A stretch of DNA of 64,000 nucleotides from RH-AL1 sp965198715 (GTDB lineage Bacteria; Pseudomonadota; Alphaproteobacteria; Rhizobiales; Beijerinckiaceae): assembly GCA_965198715.1 (NCBI GenBank), contig CBDAPV010000002.1, positions 434,001 through 498,000 on the forward strand, in the 5' to 3' direction. This document shows, piece after piece, positions 1 to 8,073 of this stretch; the stretch's first letter is position 1, and each line of letters opens with the position of its first letter. The translations under genes and the position numbers were made by a program. The notes beneath the pieces are model-generated. The model ran no database searches and was not told the DNA's origin. It worked only from the letters and a program-made list of their open reading frames with translations.

Positions 1-527
1 ATCGAGATCTCGGTCATGACGGCAAGCGTCCCGTGGGAGCCGGCGATGAGCTTGGACAGGTCGTAGCCGGTGACGTTCTTCATCACCTGGCCGCCCGACT
101 TAAAGATTTCGGCACGTCCGGAGACGGCGCGGAAGCCGAGGACATGATCGCGCGCGGCTCCCGCCTTGATGCGACGCGGGCCGCCGGCGTTCACCGCCAC
201 AGTGCCGCCAAGCGTCCCGGTCGAGTTGCCGCGCCACAGCTTGGAGGGATCCATCGGCTCGAAGGCGAACTCCTGGTTGTTCTCCTCGAGCAGCTTGGCG
301 ATATCGGCCATCGGCGTGCCGGGACGAGCCGTCATCACCAGCTCGGACGGCTCGTACAACGTGATGCCGGTGAGACCGCTGGTGTCGATCTGAGCCGAAG
401 CCTCAACCGGGCGGCCGAGCCCGCGCTTCGAGCCGTGGCCGATGATCTCCACCGGTCTCTCTTCGTCCAAAGCGTCCCGCACGGCGGCGAGGACCTCGTC
501 CTCATCGCGAGGCTTCAGGGTGTCCAT
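1..527 (-). CDS. glcE: Glycolate oxidase FAD-binding subunit GlcE (3' part beyond window)
   Basis: This is the N-terminal 175 residues of an FAD-binding oxidoreductase of the GlcD/GlcE type; the rest lies outside the left edge. GlcE works with GlcD and the iron-sulfur protein GlcF at the membrane to oxidise glycolate to glyoxylate. The visible part has the PCMH-type FAD fold: an early GHGSKRGLGRP segment, a TARPGTPM stretch, NSTGTLGGTVAVNAGGPRR and then GGQVMKNVTGYDLSKLIAGS, which is typical of GlcE. Translation starts at the ATG at 525-527, reading MDTLKPRDEDEV. It lies 124 bp downstream of the NADH dehydrogenase gene on the same strand. GlcD and GlcF are not visible, so GlcE is favoured over GlcD by the short N-terminus and motif spacing. 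Confidence 0.85.
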   Translation of the reverse strand, partial: MDTLKPRDEDEVLAAVRDALDEERPVEIIGHGSKRGLGRPVEASAQIDTSGLTGITLYEPSELVMTARPGTPMADIAKLLEENNQEFAFEPMDPSKLWRGNSTGTLGGTVAVNAGGPRRIKAGAARDHVLGFRAVSGRAEIFKSGGQVMKNVTGYDLSKLIAGSHGTLAVMTEIS

Positions 528-651
528 CGCCTCTTAGAAGCGTGCCGCGCCGAAGAAGGCAAGGCGGCAAAGCGGCCGACGCGACATGTCCGAGTGATCA
601 TCCGGATCGACGCTTCGCATGACGCTGGCGAAGCTCCGTAGAACGGACAGC

Positions 652-2022
652 CTATTCCGCCGGAGCGGGCGCCGACTGTGCATGCACATTGCGGTCCGGT
701 GAGGCGAGGTACTCGTCCTCGATCGTGTCGCGGGTCTTGCCGACGACCAGCCGCGAGCCTCGCCCGTAGGTAAAGAATGCCCACGCCCAGTTGGTGAAGA
801 CCATGATCCTGTTGCGGAAGCCGATCAGCAGAAGCAGATGGACGAGCGACCATGCCAGCCAGGCGACCCTGCCGGTCAGCTTCATGCCGAGCAGTACGGC
901 TATGGCGTGGGAGCGGCCGATCACCGCCATCGTGCCGAGATCGGTGTACTTGAACGGGCCCGGGTGCTTGGTCACGCCGATACGGCTCGCCACCACCTTG
1001 GCGACGTAGGCGCCCTGCTGCTTGGCGACGGGCGCCAGCGCCGGCAGCGCCTTGCCATCCTTGGTCTTATAGCTCGAAACATCGCCGATGGCGAAGATCT
1101 CGGGATGGCCGGGCACAGAACAGTCGCTGGTCACCTCGACGGCGTTGTTCTTCGCGGCCTTGGCGCCGATCCACTGCGCCGCCGGCTCGGCCCGTGTGCC
1201 GGCCGCCCAGAACACGTTGGCGGCCTCGATGCGCGTGCCGTCCTTCAGCGTGATGCCGCTCGCGTCGATCCGGTCGCACGGCGCGTTCAGCACGACCTCG
1301 ACGCCCAGATCCTCGAGCGCCTTCTTGGCGTAGGTCGACAGCCGCTCGGGAAACTCGCCGAGGATCTTCGGCGCGGCGTCGACGAGCATGATGCGCGCCT
1401 TGGATGGATCGATGTGGCGATATTCCGACTTCAACGTAGCGCGCGACAACTCGGCCAGCGAACCGGACAGCTCGACTCCGGTGGGACCGCCGCCGACCAC
1501 GACGAAGGTCGTCAGCGCCTTCACCTCGTCCGGATCGGTGCGGGTTTCCGCCCAGTCGAAGGACTCCAGAATACGCCGGCGGATCTGCAGCGCGTCGGGC
1601 AATGTCTTGAGAACAGCGGCGTGCTTGGCCCATTCGTCATGGCCGAACCAGGCGTAGGCCGAACCCGTCGCGAGGATGAGGTAGTCGTAGTCGATGGAGC
1701 CGGTGTCGCGGACGCAGACTTGGCGCTTGTCCTTGTCGACGCCCTCGACCTCGCCGAACACGACGGACACGTTCTTGTGGGTGCCAAGCAGCGCGCGGAT
1801 GGGCGAGGCGATGTCCGAGGGCGCCAGCGCCGCGGTCGACACCTGGTATAAGAGCGGCTGGAACAGATGATGGTTGGTGCGGTCGATCAGCACCAGCTCG
1901 ACGTCGAGCTTGGCGATATGCATCGCCGCCTGCAGGCCGCCGAAGCCGCAGCCGACGATCGCGATGATCGGCTTGCCGGCTTGCTTGCGGGTGAACAGGA
2001 CGGGCTGGTTCTCGGTCGGCAT
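652..2022 (-). CDS. ndh: Type II NADH:quinone oxidoreductase (NDH-2 family)
   Basis: A 456-residue single-subunit flavoprotein that should oxidise NADH and reduce membrane quinone without pumping protons. Two Rossmann nucleotide-binding motifs are visible: GCGFGG at residues 24-29 for FAD and GGGPTG at 177-182 for NADH. The AIGD motif at 311-314 and the AKQQG segment near 333-337 match the FAD/quinone region of NDH-2. The C-terminus has hydrophobic stretches (about 387-401 and 406-418) fitting membrane attachment. I chose the ATG at 2022 because a GGAG sits 6 bases upstream; ATGs at 2061 and 2064 would add a non-conserved leader. The gene is divergent from the flagellar operon. The frame stays open far upstream, but only as a shadow opposite flagellar genes. 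Confidence 0.92.
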   Translation of the reverse strand: MPTENQPVLFTRKQAGKPIIAIVGCGFGGLQAAMHIAKLDVELVLIDRTNHHLFQPLLYQVSTAALAPSDIASPIRALLGTHKNVSVVFGEVEGVDKDKRQVCVRDTGSIDYDYLILATGSAYAWFGHDEWAKHAAVLKTLPDALQIRRRILESFDWAETRTDPDEVKALTTFVVVGGGPTGVELSGSLAELSRATLKSEYRHIDPSKARIMLVDAAPKILGEFPERLSTYAKKALEDLGVEVVLNAPCDRIDASGITLKDGTRIEAANVFWAAGTRAEPAAQWIGAKAAKNNAVEVTSDCSVPGHPEIFAIGDVSSYKTKDGKALPALAPVAKQQGAYVAKVVASRIGVTKHPGPFKYTDLGTMAVIGRSHAIAVLLGMKLTGRVAWLAWSLVHLLLLIGFRNRIMVFTNWAWAFFTYGRGSRLVVGKTRDTIEDEYLASPDRNVHAQSAPAPAE

Positions 2023-2214
2023 GGCTGGCTCCGTTCGGGCTGGCCGGATCGCTGCGTTCATCATCGGGCGATGCGCAGGCGGATCAACGGGGTGAGATGG
2101 CGATATCGCGACAAGCTCTAGATGTAGGACGCTGTGCAGTCGCAGCAATTTTTGTTCGCGGGTGCGAAAGAAGGCTTCGTGCCAGCCCGGGACAAGCTTG
2201 GTGCGCGAGGATAG

Positions 2215-3027
2215 GTGGCATCCATCCGAGTGTCGTCCGTGCTCACCACCACCGCCGCCTATCTCTCGATCTCCAACAATCTCGCTCGCCAACAGGCGGC
2301 GACGGCGTCGGACCCGCAGGTCAAGAACGACACCGCCTACTATCTCGCCAACATCGGCAACGTGAAAAGCATCGCGGACCTGGTCGGTAACTACCGCCTC
2401 TTCTCCTATGCCATGAAGGCCTATGGCCTGGAGGACATGGATTACGCCAAGGGCTTGATGACCAAGGTGCTCGAGGGCGGCACCACAAGCTCGAGCGCCC
2501 TTGCCAACACCCTGACCGACAAACGCTATCTCGCCTTCGCCCAGGCTTTCGACTTCGCCGGCCAGGGCGCCGCCGCCACGCAGGCGACGACGGCGACGAG
2601 CGGAACCACGGCCAAGTACGTCGAGCAGTCGCTCGAGGACACGCAGGGTCAGCAGAACCAGGGCGTGCAGCTCGCGCTCTACTTCACCCGTAACGCGTCC
2701 TCCATCACCAACGTCTACGGGCTTCTCGCCGACCCGAACATGCTCAAGGTGGTGCAGACCGCCTTCGGTCTGCCGGCCTCGGCCACCGTCGACATCGATT
2801 CCGAGGCCGCGACGCTGGGTAAGCTCGTCAGCGTGTCGGATCTCCAGGATCCGGCCAAGGTCCAGAAGATCGCCGAGCGCTTCACCGCGATGTGGGATCT
2901 CTCCGGCAACAACACCTCGTCTGATTCCACCAACATCTCGCAGATCTTCGCCAGCTCGTCGTCGTCCTCCGGCTTCTCCAGCGACCTGCTTCTCAGCCTG
3001 CAAGGCCTGAAACTCGGAGGCGCCTGA
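2215..3027 (+). CDS. DUF1217 flagellar-cluster protein
   Basis: A 270-residue protein of the DUF1217 family, typical of alphaproteobacterial flagellar clusters just upstream of flgF. The body is rich in Ala, Ser, Thr and Asn, with motifs such as YYLANIGNVKSIADLVGNYR and KRYLAFAQAFDF that recur in the family. There is no signal peptide or membrane segment. The GTG at 2215 is used, with GAGG 4 bases upstream; no ATG is well placed. It is the first gene of the plus-strand operon, 3 bp before flgF. Its molecular function is not established; a structural or assembly role in the basal body or hook is inferred from position only. Confidence 0.85.
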   Translation: MASIRVSSVLTTTAAYLSISNNLARQQAATASDPQVKNDTAYYLANIGNVKSIADLVGNYRLFSYAMKAYGLEDMDYAKGLMTKVLEGGTTSSSALANTLTDKRYLAFAQAFDFAGQGAAATQATTATSGTTAKYVEQSLEDTQGQQNQGVQLALYFTRNASSITNVYGLLADPNMLKVVQTAFGLPASATVDIDSEAATLGKLVSVSDLQDPAKVQKIAERFTAMWDLSGNNTSSDSTNISQIFASSSSSSGFSSDLLLSLQGLKLGGA

Positions 3028-3030
3028 GCG

Positions 3031-3756
3031 ATGCGCACCAATCTCTACGTTTCGATGTCCGGCCAGATCGCGCTGGAGAAGCGCCTCGCCACCGTGGCGT
3101 CGAACATCGCCAACATGAACACCGCCGGCTTTCGCGCCCAGGGCGTGTCGTTCTCCTCCGTCCTGTCCAAGGCCGGCGAGCGGCCCGCCGCCTACGTCTC
3201 GGCCGGCACCGATTACGTCTCGCGCGCACAAGGATCGGTGAACAAAACCGACAATCCGCTCGACGTGGCGATACAGGGCGATGCCTTCTTCGCGGTGAAG
3301 ACGCCCGCCGGCACCGCCTACACGCGCGACGGTCGATTTCAGATGACCTCGACCGGCGAGCTGCAAACTCTGAACGGCTATCCCGTGCTCGATGCCGGCG
3401 GCGCCAACATGCTGCTCAACAGCGACGCTGGGCCGCCGATGATCTCCGCCGACGGCATGATGACGCAAAACGGCCAGCAGATCAGCGCGATCGGCATGTT
3501 CTCGCTGCCGCCGGACGCGACGCTCACGCGCTATGACAATTCGGCCGTGTTGACCGACAAGCCGGCGGAGCCGGTGCTCGACTTTACGCACAACAATGTC
3601 GTCCAGGGTTTCAGCGAGGGCTCCAACGTCAACCCCGTCCTCGAGATGACCAAGCTGATCGAGATCCAGCGGGCCTTCGACGGCCTGACCAACACCATGC
3701 AGTCGAGCGAGGGCAGCCTGCAGGACGCGATCAAGACGCTCGGATCGACGTCGTGA
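3031..3756 (+). CDS. flgF: Flagellar proximal rod protein FlgF
   Basis: A 241-residue rod protein of the flagellar rod/hook family, exported by the flagellar type III system and forming part of the proximal rod. The N-terminal signature SNIANMNTAGFRAQG (about residues 26-40), the central DGRFQMTSTGELQ segment and the C-terminal EGSNVNPVLEMTKLIEIQRAFD helix are all diagnostic for the FlgF/FlgG/FlgE group. FlgF rather than FlgG is chosen because of its shorter length, its place next to DUF1217 and fliI, and the presence of a separate clear flgG downstream. It starts 3 bp after DUF1217 and ends 13 bp before fliI. Confidence 0.93.
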   Translation: MRTNLYVSMSGQIALEKRLATVASNIANMNTAGFRAQGVSFSSVLSKAGERPAAYVSAGTDYVSRAQGSVNKTDNPLDVAIQGDAFFAVKTPAGTAYTRDGRFQMTSTGELQTLNGYPVLDAGGANMLLNSDAGPPMISADGMMTQNGQQISAIGMFSLPPDATLTRYDNSAVLTDKPAEPVLDFTHNNVVQGFSEGSNVNPVLEMTKLIEIQRAFDGLTNTMQSSEGSLQDAIKTLGSTS

Positions 3757-3769
3757 CGGGTGCGCGGCC

Positions 3770-5101
3770 GTGAACGCGCTCGAACGGCTCGCCGACGCAG
3801 CGGCGCGGCTCGCCGCTCCCGGTGCCCTCGTCGATGTCTTCGGCACCGTCAGCTCGATCTCGCCGTCGACCTACCGCGTGCGCGGGCTCTCCCCTTTCGT
3901 CCGGCTCGGCGATTGCGTCGCCACCGCTGAAGCCCGCGACAACCGCCACGGTGAGGTCGTGCGCATCGAGGCCGATACGGTCACGGTGAAGCCGTTCGGC
4001 GCCGTCGTCGACGTTGGGCTCGGCTCGACCGTGGTCAAGGCGGACGGCGTCGCCGTGGCGCCGGCGCCATCCTGGCGTGGGCGCATCGTCGATGCGCTGG
4101 GGCGCCCGCTCGATGGTCTCGGCTCGCTCGAGACGGGGCCGGAGCATCGCTCGATCCATGCCGAGCCGCCGCCGGCGCTCGGGCGCGGTCGCGTCAAGGT
4201 CGCGTGCCGCACCGGCGTGCGCGTGCTCGACATCTTCACGCCGCTCTGTCACGGGCAGCGCATCGGCATCTTCGCCGGTTCGGGCGTCGGCAAATCGACG
4301 CTGCTCGGCATGATGGCCGCCTGCAAGGGCTTCGACACCGTGGTGATCGCCCTCGTCGGAGAGCGCGGCCGAGAGGTGCGCGAGTTCATCGAGGAGTCGC
4401 TCGGGGCCAACCGCGCGCTCGCCGTCACCGTGGTGGCGACGGGCGACGACAGTGCGCTGATGCGCAAGATGGCGCCGCTGACCGCGATGACCATCGCCGA
4501 ATGGTTTCGCGACCGCGGCGACAAGGTCCTGCTGATGGTCGACAGTGTGACGCGCTACGCCCATGCCGCGCGTGACGTGGCGCTGTCGGCCGGCGAGCCC
4601 GCGGTCGCGCGCGGCTACGCGCCGAGTGTCTTCACCGACTTGCCCAAGCTGCTCGAGCGCGCAGGTCCCGGTCGCGACGGCTCGGGCTCGATCACCGGCC
4701 TCTTCGCCGTACTCGTCGATGGCGACGACCATAATGATCCCGTCGCCGACTGCATTCGCGGTACGCTCGACGGCCATGTCGTACTCGACCGCGCCATCGC
4801 CGACTCCGCCCGCTACCCCGCCGTTGACGTGCTCGGCTCCATTTCGCGCCTGGCCCACCAGGTCTGGACACCCGACCAGCGCACGCTGGTCACTAAGCTG
4901 CGGGCGATGATCTCCCGCTACGAGAGCACGCGCGATCTGCGTTTGATGGGTGGGCTACAAACCGGCGCCGATCCCGATCTCGACCAGGCAGTGACGCTGA
5001 CACCCCTCATCTACGACGCCCTGATCCAGGGGCCGAGCAATCCGCCGAGCGCCGACGCCTTTCGCGAGCTTGCCGAAGCGCTGAACAGGACGAGATCATG
5101 A
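3770..5101 (+). CDS. fliI: Flagellum-specific export ATPase FliI
   Basis: A 443-residue F1-beta-like ATPase that powers and orders export of flagellar subunits at the cytoplasmic face of the basal body. Walker A GSGVGKST lies at residues 170-177, the GERGREVREFIE segment near 197-208, and Walker B (LLMVDSVTRYA) around 254-264. The GYAPSVFTDLPKLLERAG stretch is typical of FliI/YscN rather than F-ATPase beta. Translation starts at a GTG (3770) 13 bp after flgF. The stop codon overlaps the ATG of the next gene (ATGA), suggesting translational coupling. The regulatory partner, a FliH-like protein, is encoded about 14 kb away at 19092. Confidence 0.95.
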   Translation: MNALERLADAAARLAAPGALVDVFGTVSSISPSTYRVRGLSPFVRLGDCVATAEARDNRHGEVVRIEADTVTVKPFGAVVDVGLGSTVVKADGVAVAPAPSWRGRIVDALGRPLDGLGSLETGPEHRSIHAEPPPALGRGRVKVACRTGVRVLDIFTPLCHGQRIGIFAGSGVGKSTLLGMMAACKGFDTVVIALVGERGREVREFIEESLGANRALAVTVVATGDDSALMRKMAPLTAMTIAEWFRDRGDKVLLMVDSVTRYAHAARDVALSAGEPAVARGYAPSVFTDLPKLLERAGPGRDGSGSITGLFAVLVDGDDHNDPVADCIRGTLDGHVVLDRAIADSARYPAVDVLGSISRLAHQVWTPDQRTLVTKLRAMISRYESTRDLRLMGGLQTGADPDLDQAVTLTPLIYDALIQGPSNPPSADAFRELAEALNRTRS

Positions 5102-5595
5102 CCTTGCATAAGCCGACCCGTGCCGCGTTTCGTTTTACCGGGGACCATGCCCTCGGGGTCACCGGCGTCTGCCTGGCGGCGGGCTCCGCGGTTTTCGGCA
5201 TCGGCATGGCGCTGCATGGGCCGGCGGCTTCCTTCGGCACCGGCAAGGACTTCACCGTCTTCGCGCAATTCGCGCCGCACACCGCGAAGCCGGTGGACCG
5301 GCCGGCGATGCCGGATGGTACCAAGAACGGCATCGAGGATCTCGACATGACGGCGACGGCATCGATCCCGAAGTCCGACGCCGTCTCTCCCGACGCGGGG
5401 GACGCGGCGATCATCCCGGCTGTCACGCTCGAAGCGGTGGGAACCGACAGCGCCACCGTAGTAATTGGAGGGAGCAGCCGCGTGGTGCGCGTCGGCGACG
5501 AGGTGCCGGGCGCCGGCCACGTTATCGCCATTCTGCCGGGTGCAAAGCCGATGCTGAAGACCTCGCGCGGGCTGATCGTGCCCGCGGCCGAATAG
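5098..5595 (+). CDS. Conserved-position hypothetical membrane protein between fliI and flgB
   Basis: A 165-residue protein I cannot assign to a named family. One membrane segment (about residues 18-41, Ala/Gly/Val rich) follows a short basic cytoplasmic N-terminus. After it come a low-complexity linker (about 45-95) and a small C-terminal domain. The C-terminal stretch (VTLEAVGTDSATVVIGGSS, then VRVGDEVPGAG and VIAILPGAKPML) resembles the periplasmic HR-type beta domain of GspC/PilP-like secretion proteins; this is a judgement by eye. Its ATG overlaps the fliI stop codon, so it is very likely co-translated. Rhizobial clusters carry an uncharacterised gene at this position. A role as an inner-membrane accessory of the basal body is inference. 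Confidence 0.7.
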   Translation: MTLHKPTRAAFRFTGDHALGVTGVCLAAGSAVFGIGMALHGPAASFGTGKDFTVFAQFAPHTAKPVDRPAMPDGTKNGIEDLDMTATASIPKSDAVSPDAGDAAIIPAVTLEAVGTDSATVVIGGSSRVVRVGDEVPGAGHVIAILPGAKPMLKTSRGLIVPAAE

Positions 5596-5679
5596 AGTCT
5601 TCGCTTCCGAACAAAAGGGTAAGCCTGGAGCAAGCTCGCTGTATCAAAGTCGTACGGTCAACAAGAAACCGTGGACCCC

Positions 5680-6066
5680 ATGGAGCCGATACAGCTCTTC
5701 GATATCGCCACCCGGAAGAGCGCGTGGCTCGCCGCCCGTCAGGCGACGCTGGCTGGCAACGTCGCCAATGCCAACACGCCGGGCTACCATGCCAAGGACG
5801 TCGCGCCTTTTGCCGACGTGCTCGCCAGGACGCAGCTCGAACTCGCCTCAACCGATGGCGCTCATCTCTCGCTCGCCGCGACCGGTGAGGCAGGTGGCGC
5901 CGGGAAGGCCGACGAGGTGAACACCTTCGACGTGTCGGAGAGCGGTAACGACGTGGGCATCGAAGGCCAGATGATGAAGGCCGGCGAGGTCAACCGAGAT
6001 TACGCTTTGACGACCAACATCGTCAAGAGCTTCCACAACATGCTCCTGGCGAGCCTGAAAGGGTAG
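5680..6066 (+). CDS. flgB: Flagellar basal-body rod protein FlgB
   Basis: A 128-residue proximal rod subunit. The signature GNVANANTPGYHAKDV (about residues 25-40) is diagnostic of FlgB, as is the C-terminal helix that includes NIVKSFHNMLLASLKG. The ATG at 5680 gives MEPIQLFDIATRKSAWL, matching the usual rhizobial FlgB N-terminus. A GTG 9 bases upstream (5671) is in frame and cannot be excluded, since neither start has a strong ribosome binding site. flgC follows after 5 bp. Confidence 0.92.
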   Translation: MEPIQLFDIATRKSAWLAARQATLAGNVANANTPGYHAKDVAPFADVLARTQLELASTDGAHLSLAATGEAGGAGKADEVNTFDVSESGNDVGIEGQMMKAGEVNRDYALTTNIVKSFHNMLLASLKG

Positions 6067-6071
6067 GGCTG

Positions 6072-6494
6072 ATGATCGATCCCCTCCAGGCCTCGCTGAA
6101 GATCGCCTCGTCGGGCCTTTCGGCGAACTCGGCGCGGATGCGCGTCGCTTCCGAGAACATCGCCAACGCTCGTTCCACGGCATCGACCGCCGATGCCGAT
6201 CCCTATCGTCGCAAGACCATCTCCTTCGAGAACGCGCTCGACGCGGCGAGCGGCGCCGATCTGGTCCAGATCGCCGACATCGGCACCGATCAATCGCCTT
6301 TTACGGTCGAGCACGATCCGGGCAATCCGGTTGCCGACGCGAAAGGATTCGTAAAGCTCCCGAATGTTAACCTTATTACAGAAATGGCCGACATGCGTGA
6401 AGCCAACCATGGCTACGAGGCCAACCTTCAGGTCGCCAAGCAGTCACGCGACCTGATCTCGATGACTATCGACCTCCTAAAGGGATCATCATGA
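6072..6494 (+). CDS. flgC: Flagellar basal-body rod protein FlgC
   Basis: A 140-residue proximal rod protein. ASENIANARS near residues 27-36 and DPYRRKTISFE near 43-53 form the FlgC N-terminal signature; the C-terminal segment NLITEMADMREANHGYEANL is also typical. Length is normal for the family. The stop codon overlaps the fliE start (ATGA), so flgB, flgC and fliE appear translationally linked. Works with FlgB, FlgF and FliE to build the rod on top of the FliF MS ring. Confidence 0.94.
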   Translation: MIDPLQASLKIASSGLSANSARMRVASENIANARSTASTADADPYRRKTISFENALDAASGADLVQIADIGTDQSPFTVEHDPGNPVADAKGFVKLPNVNLITEMADMREANHGYEANLQVAKQSRDLISMTIDLLKGSS

Positions 6495-6802
6495 TAGCCG
6501 CACTTCCTTTGATTACCTCGGCCGTCGGATCCTTGTTCGGGTCGAGCGCCCCGACCGCAGCCGCGAGCACCACCGCGACCGCCGGGGACAGCTTCTCATC
6601 GCTTCTCGCCTCGTTCTCGAAGGACACGGTGGGCGCGATGCAGACCGGCGAGTCGATGTCGATCGCCGGCATCCAGGGCAAGGCCACCACGCAGTCGGTC
6701 GTCGAGGCCGTCATGTCGGCGCAGGAGAAGCTGCAGACGGCGCTGGCGGTACGCGACAAGGCGGTCGCCGCGTTCACGGACGTCACTCGAATGTCGATCT
6801 GA
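6491..6802 (+). CDS. fliE: Flagellar hook-basal body adapter FliE
   Basis: A 103-residue protein that links the MS ring to the rod and is the first substrate exported. The N-terminal half is low complexity (Ala/Ser/Thr). The C-terminal half carries the conserved FliE helix region, GDSFSSLLASFSKDTVGAMQ followed by QSVVEAVMSAQEKLQTALAV and ending AFTDVTRMSI. The start overlaps the flgC stop, with AGGGA 7 bases upstream. flgG begins 12 bp after its stop. Confidence 0.92.
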   Translation: MIAALPLITSAVGSLFGSSAPTAAASTTATAGDSFSSLLASFSKDTVGAMQTGESMSIAGIQGKATTQSVVEAVMSAQEKLQTALAVRDKAVAAFTDVTRMSI

Positions 6803-6814
6803 GGACCTGAACCC

Positions 6815-7603
6815 ATGCGAGCCCTCACGATCGCCGCGACCGGCATGAATGCGCAGACGACCAACGTCGAGGTCATCGCCAACAATATCGCCAACATCAA
6901 CACCACCGGTTTCAAGCGTGCCCGCGCCGAGTTCACCGACCTGCTCTACGAGACCCAGCGGCTTCAGGGCGTCTCCTCGCGCGGCAACCAGGGCGTGGTG
7001 CCGGAAGGCGCGCAGCTGGGCCTCGGCGTGAAGACGGCTGCGATCCGCAACCTGCATATCCAGGGCGTGCTGACCCAGACCGGCAACCAGTTCGACCTCG
7101 CCATCCAGGGCCGCGGCTGGTTCCAGGTCACCGACGCCAACGGCAACACCAACTACACGCGTGCCGGCAGCTTCAACACCAACGCGCAGGGCCAGCTCGT
7201 CACGCTCGATGGCAATCTCGTCACGCCCAACGTCGTGGTGCCGCCGAACACCACCGCCGTTACGGTGAGCCAGTCCGGCATCGTCAGCGCGACGGTTGCG
7301 GGTAATGGCACGCCGGTGTCTTTGGGACAGCTCACGCTCGCCAATTTCGCCAACGACGCAGGTTTGCAGCCGCTCGGCAGCAACCTCTTCCAGGAGACGA
7401 CCGCATCGGGCACGCCGGTCGTCGGCGTGCCCGGCGATCCCGGCATCGGGACGGTCACGCAGGGCTACCTCGAGGCCTCCAACGTCGATCCGGTGGCTGA
7501 GATCACCAATCTCATCTCGGCGCAGCGCGCCTACGAGATGAACTCCAAGGTGATCCAGGCGGCGGACAAGATGAGCGAGACGCTCTCCACCGGCATCCGT
7601 TAG
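6815..7603 (+). CDS. flgG: Flagellar distal rod protein FlgG
   Basis: A 262-residue distal rod protein, the normal length for FlgG. The N-terminal MRALTIAATGMNAQ plus NNIANINTTGFKRARAEFTD (about 25-44) is near-canonical FlgG. The middle has LAIQGRGWFQV and TRAGSFNTNAQGQLV, and the C-terminus reads EITNLISAQRAYEMNSKVIQ. A GAGGA lies 12 bp before the ATG. flgA follows after 26 bp. Built on the FlgB/C/F proximal rod and surrounded by the FlgI and FlgH rings encoded just downstream. Confidence 0.96.
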   Translation: MRALTIAATGMNAQTTNVEVIANNIANINTTGFKRARAEFTDLLYETQRLQGVSSRGNQGVVPEGAQLGLGVKTAAIRNLHIQGVLTQTGNQFDLAIQGRGWFQVTDANGNTNYTRAGSFNTNAQGQLVTLDGNLVTPNVVVPPNTTAVTVSQSGIVSATVAGNGTPVSLGQLTLANFANDAGLQPLGSNLFQETTASGTPVVGVPGDPGIGTVTQGYLEASNVDPVAEITNLISAQRAYEMNSKVIQAADKMSETLSTGIR

Positions 7604-7629
7604 CCGATAGCCCTGGACGAGCACGAACC

Positions 7630-8073
7630 ATGCAGCGCCTCCTCGCAATCCTGCTCGCCGCCGCATTCACCGCGCCGGTCGTCGCGGCCGAGCGCCGGCC
7701 GGTCCCGGCCGTCACGATCTATCCCGGCGACATCATCCGAGAGGAGCAGCTCGCCGAGCAGGACTTCCCCGACGCCGTCGCGTCCTCCGCCTTCGCGTCG
7801 AACCGCACGATGCTGGTCGGCAAGGTGGCGCGGCGCACGCTGCTGCCGGGCAAGCCGATCGCGGCCAACGCGGTCGGCGAGCCGCGGCTGATCACCGTCG
7901 GCGCCCGCGTGAAGGTGATCTACGAGGATGGCGGGCTGAACATCATGGCTTATGGTGCGGCGCTGCAGGCCGGCGTCGCCGGCGATTTCGTGTCCGTCCG
8001 CAACGTCGAGAGCGGCGTGACCGTTTCGGGCACGGTGTCGCCCGACGGATCGGTACGCGTGGGTCCGGGTTGA
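7630..8073 (+). CDS. flgA: Flagellar P-ring assembly chaperone FlgA
   Basis: A 147-residue exported protein. It opens with a classical signal peptide (MQRLLAILLAAAFTAPVVAA), then PAVTIYPGDIIREEQL and RTLLPGKPIAANAV, the SAF-domain features of FlgA, and a C-terminal EDGGLNIMAYGAAL beta domain. It is the short rhizobial form, lacking the extra N-terminal domain of enterobacterial FlgA. FlgA assists polymerisation of FlgI, encoded next; the two genes overlap at the flgA stop. Confidence 0.93.
   Translation: MQRLLAILLAAAFTAPVVAAERRPVPAVTIYPGDIIREEQLAEQDFPDAVASSAFASNRTMLVGKVARRTLLPGKPIAANAVGEPRLITVGARVKVIYEDGGLNIMAYGAALQAGVAGDFVSVRNVESGVTVSGTVSPDGSVRVGPG

Noticed and set aside
2023..3846. A long minus-strand open frame continuing upstream of the NADH dehydrogenase opposite DUF1217 and flgF
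   Set aside because: It has no family features, is rich in Arg, Gly and His as expected for antisense of GC-rich coding DNA, and the true gene has a good start at 2022.
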